A DNA stretch of 39,155 nucleotides from Desulfosporosinus sp. I2 (GCF_000960765.1 NZ_JYNH01000028.1:1-39155), one strand, 5' to 3'. Positions 16,144-24,245 are shown, counted from the stretch's first letter. Notes: generated by a model not told the origin, from the letters alone. Numbers and translations: made by a program.

Positions 16144-16398
16144 TTATTCCTCCAATTTCTTCGTTAAAGCAGATTTAACATTTACCCCTTGAATTTTCCC
16201 CAATTTACCCGTCATCGCACTAATTTCATCCGAGGTTCCTTCCACGATCAAGGAGATAATGGATATACCCCTTTCCGGTCGAGGGATTCCCATTCTTCCA
16301 ATTATGATGCCCGCTAAATCGTGCAAAGTCTCATTAACCCTATTAGCACTTTCAAATTCTTCAATAACTATGCCTATAACCCCTATTCTCTTATCCAT
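16144..16398 (-). CDS. TM1266-type [FeFe]-hydrogenase system regulator
   Basis: This is a small ACT-like/NikR-C-like protein of 84 residues: MDKRIGVIGIVIEEFESANR, then GIIIGRMGIPRPERGISIIS, then GTSDEISAMTGKLGKIQGVNVK. It matches the family annotated as iron-only hydrogenase system regulator (TM1266), found beside hydEFG. There is no DNA-binding domain, so a sensing or protein-binding role is more likely than direct repression; the mechanism is not established. The start is ATG 16398 behind TTTGGAGGAAC. The frame happens to stay open upstream to 16650, but that stretch crosses a terminator and hairpins and I regard it as leader. It is the first gene of the maturation operon. Confidence 0.9.
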   Translation of the reverse strand: MDKRIGVIGIVIEEFESANRVNETLHDLAGIIIGRMGIPRPERGISIISLIVEGTSDEISAMTGKLGKIQGVNVKSALTKKLEE

Positions 16399-16422
16399 AC
16401 TTTTGTTCCTCCAAAGTAAAAT

Positions 16423-16473
16423 AAAAAAACCTTCTACAACAGTAAGAAGGCTCATTAGTGATTTAACCCTTCT
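16423..16473 (-). promoter_or_regulatory. Terminator with competing antiterminator in front of the maturation operon
   Basis: On the minus strand CCTTCT (16450-16445) pairs with AGAAGG (16435-16430) across 9 nt, extendable by an AC/GT pair with one bulge, followed by T7 (A7 at 16423-16429). It ends 24 nt before the first start codon. An upstream AGAAGGG (16473-16467) can pair with the same CCTTCT and block the terminator. Two exclusive structures just before a ribosome site are the usual form of a transcription attenuator or riboswitch expression platform. Confidence 0.6.
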
Positions 16474-16570
16474 CCTTTTGCTCAGAAAAATCCTAACAAT
16501 CAGGTAAAAGTTCGATAGATCCACGATGCCCGAAACCTCCGGCACAACAGATACGTCAATTTCATATTTA

Positions 16571-16627
16571 ATTATCAGTGTGGCTCTAAGGAACCACACT
16601 GATAATGCTTGTATCATGTGGTTCCTT
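16571..16627. repeat. Strong hairpin with a competing third arm
   Basis: ATTATCAGTGTGGCTC (16571-16586) pairs with GAACCACACTGATAAT (16591-16606) over a 4-nt loop with one G:T. A third segment ATCATGTGGTTCCTTA (16612-16627) can instead pair with TAAGGAACCAC of the middle arm (16587-16597). It lies in the gap between hydA and the maturation operon and could be part of the leader, a terminator or an operator pair. No T-run follows it. Confidence 0.55.
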
Positions 16628-16755
16628 ACTCGACTGACGATTTCAAGCAAATTGCACTGTTATACATTATTCCAATGCCCTATTAAGTATACTATTTTCC
16701 CCTTACATAATCTTTGTTTCTAAAGGAGATTTCTACGGTAATCCTTCTTTGATAA

Positions 16756-18498
16756 CTAAATTTTCTTACGTGCCGTATAGGTAGTGTGCAGTAATTGATG
16801 CGCTCTTTCTCCATAAGGCTCGCCCAAATAATCTTTATACAGACCTATAATCGCCGGATTTTCGTGTGATTTGCGCAAGGTTTTGGAGCGATCTTCGCGG
16901 TATAAAGCTCCAGCTCGGGCTGAAAGGATCTCTAGGTTTCCATGATGATAGGGTTGTCCACCGCCCCCGATACACCCTCCTGGGCAGGCCATGATTTCAA
17001 TCACATCGTAATTGCTATCCCCAGCTTTTATTTTCTCAAGAACAGTACGAGCATTGCCCAGACCGTGAATGACGGCAATTCGATAGTCTCGTCCCGCAAT
17101 CGGAATGACTGCTTCTTTAAGACCATCCATTCCTCGGAGTACCTCAAACTCCACTTTCTCCAGAGTTTCACCGGTTAGTACCTCATAGGCAGTCCGCAAG
17201 GCAGCTTCGAGGACTCCGCCTGTTGCTCCGAAAATCACAGAAGCACCCGTTGATTCCCCTAAGGGATGATCAAACTCTTGGTCTTTGAGGTGATCGAAAT
17301 GAATGCTGGCTTCTCGGATCATACGACCCAGTTCACGTGTGGTGATGACGATGTCCACATCCGCGGTTTCCGACCCTTGCGAGAGTTCAGGACGGGCTGC
17401 TTCGTATTTTTTTGCGACGCAGGGCATGACCGAGACAACCGTAATGGTTTTGGGGTCAATCCCCAAAGTTCTCGCATAATAGCTTTTGATCAAGACCCCT
17501 AACATTTCATGGGGGGATTTACAGGTTGAAGGAATGTCCAAAAGATCTGGGAATTGATGCTCAAAGAACTTGACCCAAGCGGGACAGCAACTTGTGAGCA
17601 GAGGTAGGCGTCCGCCATGTTGTATGCGGTGAACGAGCTCTGTTGCTTCCTCCATGATCGTTAGGTCAGCGGCAAAATCCGTATCAAAGACGCGATCAAA
17701 ACCAAGCCGACGCAGAGCAGCCACCATTTTGCCCGTAACAATTGTCCCCGGTTCTAAACCAAATCCCTCTCCCAGAGCGACCCGTACAGCTGGAGCCGTT
17801 TGTACGACGACGAATTGATTGGGATCGTTGAGGGCCTTCCAAACTTTGTCGACCTGATCTAGCTCGGTTAATGCACCAGTGGGACATACCGCAATACATT
17901 GTCCGCAGAACGTACAAGCTGTTTGGCTCAGGGGTAAATCGAAGGCCGTTTTCACCACTGTTTCAAAACCACGCCCTACAGCAGAGTATACACCTACTGT
18001 CTGTACGTCGTTGCACATCGTTTCACAGCGACGACAGCGAATACATTTGTTGGGGTCCCGAACAATAGAAGAACTTGACGTGTCGATTTCGAACTCGGAT
18101 TCTTCCCCTTCATAGGAGATATGGCGTACGCCTAATTCTGAGGCTAAGGCTTGAAGGTCACAGTCTTGGTTTTTCGCACAAGTCAAACAAGATTTAGGGT
18201 GGTCAGAAAGGAGAAGTTCAACCATAGCTCGTCGAGCCTGGATAGCACGGAGAGAATCCGTTCTAACGACCATGCCACTTGATACTGGCGTTGAACAGGA
18301 AGAAGCCAAATTACGTCGACCCTCAATTTCGACCACACATACTCGACAGGAAGCGATGTTATTATTGTAGTGCATTTCATTAAGTTTTAGATAACATAAG
18401 GTTGGAATATCTATGTTTACCGTCCGGGCGGCGTCTAAAATGGACATTCCTTCCGGTACTTTAAGCACTATGTCATTAATGGTTAGCTGTATATCCAT
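16756..18498 (-). CDS. hydA: [FeFe]-hydrogenase catalytic subunit HydA, NAD-linked type
   Basis: This is the 580-residue catalytic subunit of a trimeric hydrogenase; it reduces protons or oxidises H2 at the H-cluster. The N-terminus has a [2Fe-2S] domain (Cys35, 51, 54, 68) and the His-ligated cluster HPKSCLTCAKNQDC (100-113). A two-cluster ferredoxin domain follows (CIRCRRCETMC at 152-162, CTFCGQCIAVCP at 195-206). H-cluster motifs are L1 TSCCPAW (302-308), L2 MPCVAKKYE (358-366) and L3 MACPGGCIGGGGQP (503-516), all canonical. The small C-terminal domain follows. The ferredoxin-like C-terminal extension of Thermotoga HydA is absent. It lies 24 nt after hydB in the hydCBA operon. Confidence 0.97.
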   Translation of the reverse strand: MDIQLTINDIVLKVPEGMSILDAARTVNIDIPTLCYLKLNEMHYNNNIASCRVCVVEIEGRRNLASSCSTPVSSGMVVRTDSLRAIQARRAMVELLLSDHPKSCLTCAKNQDCDLQALASELGVRHISYEGEESEFEIDTSSSSIVRDPNKCIRCRRCETMCNDVQTVGVYSAVGRGFETVVKTAFDLPLSQTACTFCGQCIAVCPTGALTELDQVDKVWKALNDPNQFVVVQTAPAVRVALGEGFGLEPGTIVTGKMVAALRRLGFDRVFDTDFAADLTIMEEATELVHRIQHGGRLPLLTSCCPAWVKFFEHQFPDLLDIPSTCKSPHEMLGVLIKSYYARTLGIDPKTITVVSVMPCVAKKYEAARPELSQGSETADVDIVITTRELGRMIREASIHFDHLKDQEFDHPLGESTGASVIFGATGGVLEAALRTAYEVLTGETLEKVEFEVLRGMDGLKEAVIPIAGRDYRIAVIHGLGNARTVLEKIKAGDSNYDVIEIMACPGGCIGGGGQPYHHGNLEILSARAGALYREDRSKTLRKSHENPAIIGLYKDYLGEPYGERAHQLLHTTYTARKKI

Positions 18499-18522
18499 AT
18501 GGAGTCCTCCTTTAGGGGTACC

Positions 18523-20409
18523 TTAATGGCAGATGATAGCGCCGACGACGCGACATTGTTCCATGCATGCCCCGCATTTTAGGCAACGTTCTTGGTCGAT
18601 GATGTGGCGCTTCTTTGAAGTGCCTGTGATGCAATGCATAGGACATTTTTTGACACAAAGGGTACACCCTACGCACTTGTCTGTGATTTCATATTTCAAC
18701 AGACTCTTGCAAACGCCCGCTGGACAGGTTTTGTCGACAACATGGGCAATATATTCTTCTCGGAAATACTTTAAGGTGGACAGGATAGGATTAGGCGCAC
18801 TTTGTCCTAATCCACAAAGGGCAGTATCTTTAATGATACGACACAGCTTTTCCATTTTATCCAAATCCTCTAATGTCCCTTTGCCTTCTGTAATCTTAGT
18901 CAGAATTTCGTACAGGCGTTTGGTGCCAACACGACAGGCCGTGCAACGCCCACAGGATTCATCCATCGTGAATTCTTGGAAGAACCTTGCGATATTAACC
19001 ATACAATCATCTTCATCCAAAACAATAAGTCCTCCAGAACCCATCATGGATCCTATAGATGCTAAGGATTCATAATCAATAGGGGAATCTAAATACTTGG
19101 TCGGAATACATCCACCCGATGGCCCTCCAGTTTGAGCTGCTTTAAACGTTTTACGTTGCTTAATACCTCCGCCAATGTCAAAAATAATTTGCCGAAGGGT
19201 TGTCCCCATTGGGACTTCAACGAGTCCTACATTATTTACTTTACCCGCTAAAGCAAAAACTTTGGTCCCTTTGCTTTTTTCTGTACCAATAGCAGCAAAC
19301 CAAGCCGCTCCCTTTAAAATAATGGGAGGAATATTGGCCAACGTTTCCACATTGTTGACACAGGTTGGTTTACCCCACAAACCCTTTTCGGCTGGAAACG
19401 GTGGTTTAACGGAAGGTTCCCCCCTGGCCCCTTCAATAGAATGGATTAATGCCGTTTCCTCCCCACAGACAAAGGCCCCGGCTCCGTATTTAAGTTCAAT
19501 GTCAAAACTAAAATCGCTGCCTAAAATCCTTTTTCCAAGTAAACCGTATTCATGGGCCTGCGCAATGGCAACTTTTAACCGATGAATCGCTGCTGGATAT
19601 TCTGCTCGAACATAAATAAATCCCTCGGATGCTCCAATCGCAGCACCCGCGATAAGCATAGCCTCTAAAACACTATGAGGGTCTCCTTCTAGGACCGAGC
19701 GGTCCATAAAGGCACCCGGATCCCCTTCGTCGGCATTGCAAATGATGTATCGTTGATCCGCTTGGTTTTTACGCGTAAATTCCCATTTTGAACCCGTCGG
19801 AAAACCTGCACCGCCACGTCCTCGCAGCCCACTCACTTTAAGGACGTCAATGACCTCCATGGGAGTCATCTGGAAAAGAACTTTAGCTAAGGCTTGATAG
19901 CCGTCTGCAGCAATATATTCCAGAATGTTTTCTGGCGCAATATAACCCACGTTGCGTAGGGCTATACGAAGTTGTCCATCATAAAAGGGAAGTTTGGTAG
20001 CGAAACGTTCTTTGGTATTTGGGTCCATAAAAAGAAGATGTTCAACCTGTTTTCCATGTATAAAGTGTTCTTCAACAATGGTTGTCACGTCTTCTGCCGA
20101 AACCTCACAATACGTTACGTTATCAGGGAAGATTTCGATCATTGGGCCCTTCTCGCAAAAACCAAAACAGCCCGGTTGAAAGACCTTTATTTGATCAGAC
20201 AATCCTAGTCTGTTTAGTTCTTCTTCCAGACACTCGGCGATTCGAGGACTGCCCGAGGAGTGGCAACCAGGTCCTCCGCAGACCATAACGTGCCTTACCA
20301 AACCTTGGGCGTGTTTAGTGCCGACAGAGTCGATAGCACGCCGTGATTCAAGGAGTTTAAGACTTTGGGCTTGTAATGCATTTAGTGCATCGGTATTTTT
20401 GAGTTTCAT
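18523..20409 (-). CDS. hydB: NAD/FMN-binding hydrogenase subunit HydB (NuoF-like)
   Basis: This 628-residue subunit joins NAD(H) chemistry to the Fe-S chain and is the proposed bifurcating site in HydABC enzymes. The N-terminal thioredoxin-like [2Fe-2S] domain has CGGPGC and CFGFC. The NuoF core has GLRGRGGAGFPTGSKWEF (FMN/NAD), CNADEGDPGAFMDR and GAGAFVCGEETAL. An SLBB region and ESCGRCTACRVGTKRL (4Fe-4S) follow. The C-terminus has two 4Fe-4S ferredoxin motifs, CVGCTLCVKKCP and CLKCGACMEQC. This domain order is diagnostic of HydB rather than complex I. ATG 20409 follows GGAAAGGAA. The spacer before it carries a 14-bp tandem repeat. Confidence 0.96.
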   Translation of the reverse strand: MKLKNTDALNALQAQSLKLLESRRAIDSVGTKHAQGLVRHVMVCGGPGCHSSGSPRIAECLEEELNRLGLSDQIKVFQPGCFGFCEKGPMIEIFPDNVTYCEVSAEDVTTIVEEHFIHGKQVEHLLFMDPNTKERFATKLPFYDGQLRIALRNVGYIAPENILEYIAADGYQALAKVLFQMTPMEVIDVLKVSGLRGRGGAGFPTGSKWEFTRKNQADQRYIICNADEGDPGAFMDRSVLEGDPHSVLEAMLIAGAAIGASEGFIYVRAEYPAAIHRLKVAIAQAHEYGLLGKRILGSDFSFDIELKYGAGAFVCGEETALIHSIEGARGEPSVKPPFPAEKGLWGKPTCVNNVETLANIPPIILKGAAWFAAIGTEKSKGTKVFALAGKVNNVGLVEVPMGTTLRQIIFDIGGGIKQRKTFKAAQTGGPSGGCIPTKYLDSPIDYESLASIGSMMGSGGLIVLDEDDCMVNIARFFQEFTMDESCGRCTACRVGTKRLYEILTKITEGKGTLEDLDKMEKLCRIIKDTALCGLGQSAPNPILSTLKYFREEYIAHVVDKTCPAGVCKSLLKYEITDKCVGCTLCVKKCPMHCITGTSKKRHIIDQERCLKCGACMEQCRVVGAIICH

Positions 20410-20442
20410 ATGGCTTTCCTTTCCTTCGGTGACGCTTCCTTA

Positions 20443-20498
20443 TTCGACGTTCTTAGTTCGACGTTCTTAGTTTGACGTTCGTGGTTCGACGTCGCTTA
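20443..20498. repeat. 14-bp tandem repeat between hydC and hydB
   Basis: TTCGACGTTCTTAG occurs twice exactly (20443-20456, 20457-20470), followed by TTTGACGTTCGTGG and a partial fourth copy that overlaps the hydC stop codon. It lies in the transcribed gap of the operon. Confidence 0.9.
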
Positions 20499-20984
20499 GC
20501 TTTCCGGGCGGTACTTTGCCAAGACTTCATTAATGTCTTGTGGTTTGTGCATGCGTCCATGCACTTTGCCATCGACAATCATGACAGGGGCTAAGCCGCA
20601 CGCTCCAACGCAGCGAAGAGTTTCTAAGGTAAAGAGATTATCCGGACTCGTTTCTCCTGCCTTAATTTTGAGTTGATTTTCAAGCTCTTCTTTTAATTTC
20701 TCGGCCCCTCGCACAAAACAGGCGGTACCGGTACATACGTTAACAACATGTTCCCCTCTGGGTATCATTGTGAAAAACGAGTAAAAGCTCACAACACCAT
20801 AGACTGTAGCGGAAGGGATGTCCAGTTTCTGCGCAATATGCCACTGTACATTATCAGGTAAGTACCCATATATTTCTTGAGCATAATGCAGGACCCCAAT
20901 GAGATTTTCCTTTTTGTGAGTCAAACTGTCGATATAGTCATCTAGCTTTTGGACAAACTGATTAGGCGAAGCGGTATCACACAT
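20496..20984 (-). CDS. hydC: NuoE-like hydrogenase subunit HydC
   Basis: This 162-residue thioredoxin-like [2Fe-2S] subunit has ligands NVCTGTACFVRG (C-x4-C) and TLRCVGACGLAPV (C-x3-C), as in NuoE and HydC. An N-terminal helical bundle (KKENLIGVLHYAQEIYGYLP) precedes it. The ATG at 20984 has AAAGGAGGATTTTC upstream. It is the first gene of hydCBA, the electron-bifurcating arrangement that couples NADH and reduced ferredoxin to H2 in anaerobes. The 326-nt region upstream holds inverted repeats but no clear consensus promoter. Confidence 0.95.
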   Translation of the reverse strand: MCDTASPNQFVQKLDDYIDSLTHKKENLIGVLHYAQEIYGYLPDNVQWHIAQKLDIPSATVYGVVSFYSFFTMIPRGEHVVNVCTGTACFVRGAEKLKEELENQLKIKAGETSPDNLFTLETLRCVGACGLAPVMIVDGKVHGRMHKPQDINEVLAKYRPES

Positions 20985-21079
20985 GAAAATCCTCCTTTAT
21001 TAAAGAACACGACTGCTACATTTACACCTCTCTTTGATTGTTTTTAGCTTGTTCTCCATTGGGTCTATTCGTCTTAGTG

Positions 21080-21134
21080 GTCTGATGGGCAGACAATAGG
21101 TTATGTGATTATTCTAACTTTCACATCATTGTCT
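21080..21134. promoter_or_regulatory. Nested inverted repeats upstream of hydCBA
   Basis: AGACAAT (21091-21097) and ATGTGA (21103-21108) are mirrored by TCACAT (21121-21126) and ATTGTCT (21128-21134). A smaller GTCTG-ATGGG-CAGAC (21080-21094) shares the left arm. They lie 95-150 nt before the hydC start, in the 326-nt gap after the regulator gene. This could be an operator for the regulator at 21311-22423 or a structured 5' leader. The TGTGA/TCACA spacing (12 nt) is too wide for a Crp/Fnr site. Confidence 0.4.
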
Positions 21135-21221
21135 GTCGTGTTTATGGACATATAATAAGCGTTTTGTGAATAAAGAAAATATTATTAATTATTAAAACAA
21201 CAATAAGTGTCTTCTACATAG

Positions 21222-21245
21222 AAAAAAGGCCCCCGTTAGGAGCCT
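21222..21245 (-). terminator. Terminator after the membrane regulator gene
   Basis: AGGCCCC (21227-21233) pairs with GGAGCCT (21239-21245) with one internal mismatch, followed on the minus strand by T6. It separates the regulator from hydCBA. Confidence 0.7.
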
Positions 21246-21310
21246 CTTAATTAATAACTCTTCTTTATTCCTGCTCATAAACAGTGGCTCTACACACTGC
21301 TATCACGACT

Positions 21311-22423
21311 TTACAGTGGTATAAATATCTTAACAGGCCGGCCAACTGCGCCGTATTTCTGTTCGGATTTCAATGCCCCACAATGTTCTAAATATTCGAG
21401 GTAGCGGCGTACAGTAACCCTTGTTAACTTAACTCCTTCTGCAACTTCCTCAGCCGAGAGGGGACGTCGGTTTGCTTTTAAAAATAAAACTATCTGCCCA
21501 AGAGTGGCTTGATGTAAGCCCTTAGGCAACCCGGCTTCTCCTAAATTCCCAGCAGTGTTTTGGCTGGGCAGCGACAAATACCCATCAGTGAGCGTATTTT
21601 TGCCCTCAATTAGGTTATTTGCAGGATTACAACTAGTCACCCGGTTAATTTCCCCAGTTAGGGATTGGATTTGTTCTACCATTTGGTTAAAGGCATCCTC
21701 AAGCTCTCCGATTTCTTTAGCGCTTGAAACTTTAATCTTTTGGGTAAGATGTCCAGTGGCTACATCCCGAGTTCCTAACGCAATAGTATGCAAGGGATCA
21801 ATGATCACTTTATGAATGGTAAACCAACTAATAAGTCCGACCAAAATTGTTAAAGCTAATCCTAATTCGGCCATTGTGATCAAAGATCGAGTGATAATTT
21901 CCTGTTCATAGGCATGGGAAATCCCTACATAAAAGATTCCAATAATATTGCCATTTTCTGCACGTAATGGAACATAACCCGTTTGGTACCACTGACCAAC
22001 CACATTAGCCTCTCCAATAAAAGTCTGACCATCTTTTAATACTGTCTGGGCTATATTAGCAGAAACCTTGGTCCCAATTGCTCGTTCGCCTTTTGAACTA
22101 AGTACCGTAGTCGCAACCCGCGTATCTTCAAGAAATACCGTTACACTGTCCCCAGTAAGCCGGGATAAATGATCCACTAAATCATTATTAAGACTAATTT
22201 TAATAGGTCCTTTATAAAGGTTCCCCTCGTGAACAGACCACGAGCCAGGATATGTTTTATCAATGATTTCCTCACAGGTTGCTAAATCAGTTTGTGCTTT
22301 GATCATAGCAGCAGCCACTGCACGATCTTTCATATAAAAACCAAGAACCATGAGGAAGCTAGCAGCCAGTAAAACAAGGGAACCTAGGAGCAATATGAGG
22401 ATGTGATGTTTGAGCGAGCGCAC
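21311..22423 (-). CDS. Membrane one-component regulator: Cache-HAMP-DcuR-like HTH
   Basis: In order: a membrane helix (residues 7-29); an outside sensor domain of about 150 residues resembling single Cache domains of chemoreceptors and CitA/DcuS-like kinases (GDSVTVFLEDTRVATTV, then GYVPLRAENGNIIGIFYVGI); a second helix (about 183-204); a HAMP domain (about 205-258); a polar linker; and a C-terminal winged HTH (308-370). The HTH (PLSAEEVAEGVKLTRVTVRR, YLEYL, YGAVGRPVKIF) is the DNA-binding end of CitB/DcuR-type response regulators. No kinase or receiver domain is present, so outside signal and DNA binding are joined in one chain. GTG 22423 follows GGGAGAGGTGAA. It lies upstream of hydCBA on the same strand, with a terminator between. 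The ligand is probably a small carboxylate, but this is inferred. Confidence 0.85.
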   Translation of the reverse strand: MRSLKHHILILLLGSLVLLAASFLMVLGFYMKDRAVAAAMIKAQTDLATCEEIIDKTYPGSWSVHEGNLYKGPIKISLNNDLVDHLSRLTGDSVTVFLEDTRVATTVLSSKGERAIGTKVSANIAQTVLKDGQTFIGEANVVGQWYQTGYVPLRAENGNIIGIFYVGISHAYEQEIITRSLITMAELGLALTILVGLISWFTIHKVIIDPLHTIALGTRDVATGHLTQKIKVSSAKEIGELEDAFNQMVEQIQSLTGEINRVTSCNPANNLIEGKNTLTDGYLSLPSQNTAGNLGEAGLPKGLHQATLGQIVLFLKANRRPLSAEEVAEGVKLTRVTVRRYLEYLEHCGALKSEQKYGAVGRPVKIFIPL

Positions 22424-22569
22424 GAGTTCACCTCTCCCGTAAATTTTACCATATTTTTGCTCTTAATAGGGTAATTAGGGATGAATTCGCGGTTAAAGTT
22501 GAAAAACCTCTTTCGTACCTCACAGTTTTTCCCTTTCTTAAACTACTTTTCACTTTACAGTCTTTGTAA

Positions 22570-22785
22570 ATTAATTCGTTGATTGTGCAGGATTATCGTA
22601 TTCCTCATCCCCATTCCTCAGTCACACCAAAAGTAACTATTAGTTTAGGAGTAGCCATTGGATATGGTAATTCTGTAATCTTACCTGAAATGTTAATTGA
22701 AACCGCAGATCATGCCCTTTATCAAGCAAAACAAGATGGTAGAAATCGCTATAAATTAGCGACTGACCAAATAAGCGTTCTTTAA
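22570..22785 (+). pseudogene. C-terminal remnant of a GGDEF diguanylate cyclase
   Basis: About 70 residues remain, with VTISLGVAIGYG, LIETADHALYQAKQDGRNRY, the conserved last third of a GGDEF domain. The GGDEF motif and everything before it are absent; an in-frame stop lies at 22567-22569, and no start or ribosome site is present. I see no other GGDEF piece in the 140 nt upstream. It is a truncated relic. Confidence 0.8.
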
Positions 22786-22812
22786 AGTATTAAAAACTAA
22801 GTCTATTTATAA

Positions 22813-22841
22813 TTGAAGCTTTATCGAAATTAGTGTAAACT
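22813..22841 (+). promoter_or_regulatory. Likely sigma-A promoter of the flavodiiron gene
   Basis: TTGAAG (22813-22818), 17 nt, then TAAACT (22836-22841). It lies about 75 nt upstream of the gene's ATG. The match is moderate. Confidence 0.45.
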
Positions 22842-22916
22842 AAATAGAAATAGTTTGTTTGTAAATGATGCTTAAAATTCATCAATAACATTATTTAATA
22901 GGAGGGTGTTTCATAA

Positions 22917-24113
22917 ATGAGTTTTGTAATTAACAAGAGTGTAACTTGGGTTGGCAAAATCGATTGGGAACTAAAAAAGTTTCATGGAGATGAATACTCT
23001 ACACACCGAGGATCCAGTTATAATTCTTACCTTGTTCGAGACGAAAAGATAGCCTTGATTGACTGTGTTTGGACGCCCTTTGCCAAGGAATTTGTGGCTA
23101 ATTTAAAGAAAGAACTAGATTTAAATACAATTGATTACATCATTGCTAATCATGGTGAACCCGATCACAGTGGGGCATTACCGGAACTAATGAAGGAGAT
23201 TCCTAATACCCCTATTTATTGTACTGCCAATGCCATGAAATCCTTAAAAGGCCAGTATCATCAAGATTGGAATTTCGTACCTGTCAAAACAGGGGACAAG
23301 CTAAGCCTAGGATCGAAAGAGTTTGTTTTCGTCGAGGCCAGAATGCTCCATTGGCCTGATACAATGTTTACTTACTTAACTGGGGATAATATCCTCTTTA
23401 GTAATGACGGTTTTGGTCAACATTTAGCTTCTGAGCACATGTTCAATGACTTAGTCGACCAAGCTGAATTATATCAAGAAGCCATTAAGTACTATGCCAA
23501 TATCTTAACTCCGTTTAGTAAGTTTGTGGAAAATAAAATCAATGAAATCTTAAGCTTTGACCTACCTGTCGATATGATTTGCCCGAGTCATGGTGTCATC
23601 TGGCGGGATAATCCCTTGCAAATTGTCCATAAATATATGGAATGGGCTAAAGATTATAAAGAAAATCAAATTACCATCATTTACGATACTATGTGGAACA
23701 GTACTCGAAAAATGGCCGAGAAAATTGCCGCAGGTATCCGATTAAGTGATACAGATGTAACGGTTAAGTTGTTTAATTGCAATTCTACCCATACCGATAA
23801 AAATGACATTATTACTGAAGTCTTTAAATCCAAGGCAATCATCGTAGGTTCCCCGACTATTAATAAAGGAATCCTTTTCTCCGCCGCGGGAATATTAGAA
23901 ATGATTAAGGGATTAGGATTTAAAAATAAAAAGGGTGCTGCCTTTGGTAGTTATGGCTGGAGTGGCGAAAACACTAAACTTATTTCAGCTGAATTAGAAC
24001 ACGGCGGATTTGATCTACTGAACGAAGGGTTAAAGGTAACCTGGAACCCAGATGACGATAGCCTCATTAAGTGTCAGGACTTCGGTCGAAGTATTGGAGA
24101 AATGCTCAAGTAA
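22917..24113 (+). CDS. Flavodiiron protein (A-type flavoprotein)
   Basis: It reduces O2 to water and/or NO to N2O in the cytoplasm of anaerobes. The N-terminal metallo-beta-lactamase-like domain (1-245) carries diiron ligands HGEPDH (79-84), the His of MLHWPD (about 147), the Asp of SNDGFG and the His of CPSHGVIW. A flavodoxin domain (about 252-398) starts ITIIYDTMWNSTRKMAEKI. No fused rubredoxin or flavin reductase, so this is the class A form that takes electrons from a separate rubredoxin, not seen here. ATG 22917 follows ATAGGAGGGTG. The gene stands alone between a promoter and a strong terminator, and would help protect the hydrogenase system. Confidence 0.95.
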   Translation: MSFVINKSVTWVGKIDWELKKFHGDEYSTHRGSSYNSYLVRDEKIALIDCVWTPFAKEFVANLKKELDLNTIDYIIANHGEPDHSGALPELMKEIPNTPIYCTANAMKSLKGQYHQDWNFVPVKTGDKLSLGSKEFVFVEARMLHWPDTMFTYLTGDNILFSNDGFGQHLASEHMFNDLVDQAELYQEAIKYYANILTPFSKFVENKINEILSFDLPVDMICPSHGVIWRDNPLQIVHKYMEWAKDYKENQITIIYDTMWNSTRKMAEKIAAGIRLSDTDVTVKLFNCNSTHTDKNDIITEVFKSKAIIVGSPTINKGILFSAAGILEMIKGLGFKNKKGAAFGSYGWSGENTKLISAELEHGGFDLLNEGLKVTWNPDDDSLIKCQDFGRSIGEMLK

Positions 24114-24125
24114 ACAAAGATATAG

Positions 24126-24153
24126 AAAACCCCCACTTTCGGTGGGGGTTTTT
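24126..24153 (+). terminator. Terminator after the flavodiiron gene
   Basis: AACCCCCAC-tttc-GGTGGGGGTT followed by TTTC. This is a strong GC stem ending about 37 nt after the stop codon. Confidence 0.93.
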
Positions 24154-24245
24154 CGTGCTTCAAATTGAGAACTTCTTCATTAAGTATTTCTTTTGGGCAT
24201 AGCCAAAGGTTTTCTTCAGAGTCTCGACAAAGTTCAGCTTTTAGC

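Noticed and set aside
16144-16650. A 168-residue version of the TM1266-type protein
   Set aside because: The extra 84 residues cross a terminator and hairpins, are not family-like, and the strong GGAGG lies before the internal ATG at 16398. The open frame upstream is probably chance.
18533-19075. 180-codon open frame opposite hydB
   Set aside because: It is antisense to a conserved coding region and has no ribosome site or recognisable domain.
21103-21126. Crp/Fnr-type site TGTGA...TCACA
   Set aside because: The spacer is 12 nt, not the 6 (or 4) required; kept only as part of a larger inverted repeat.
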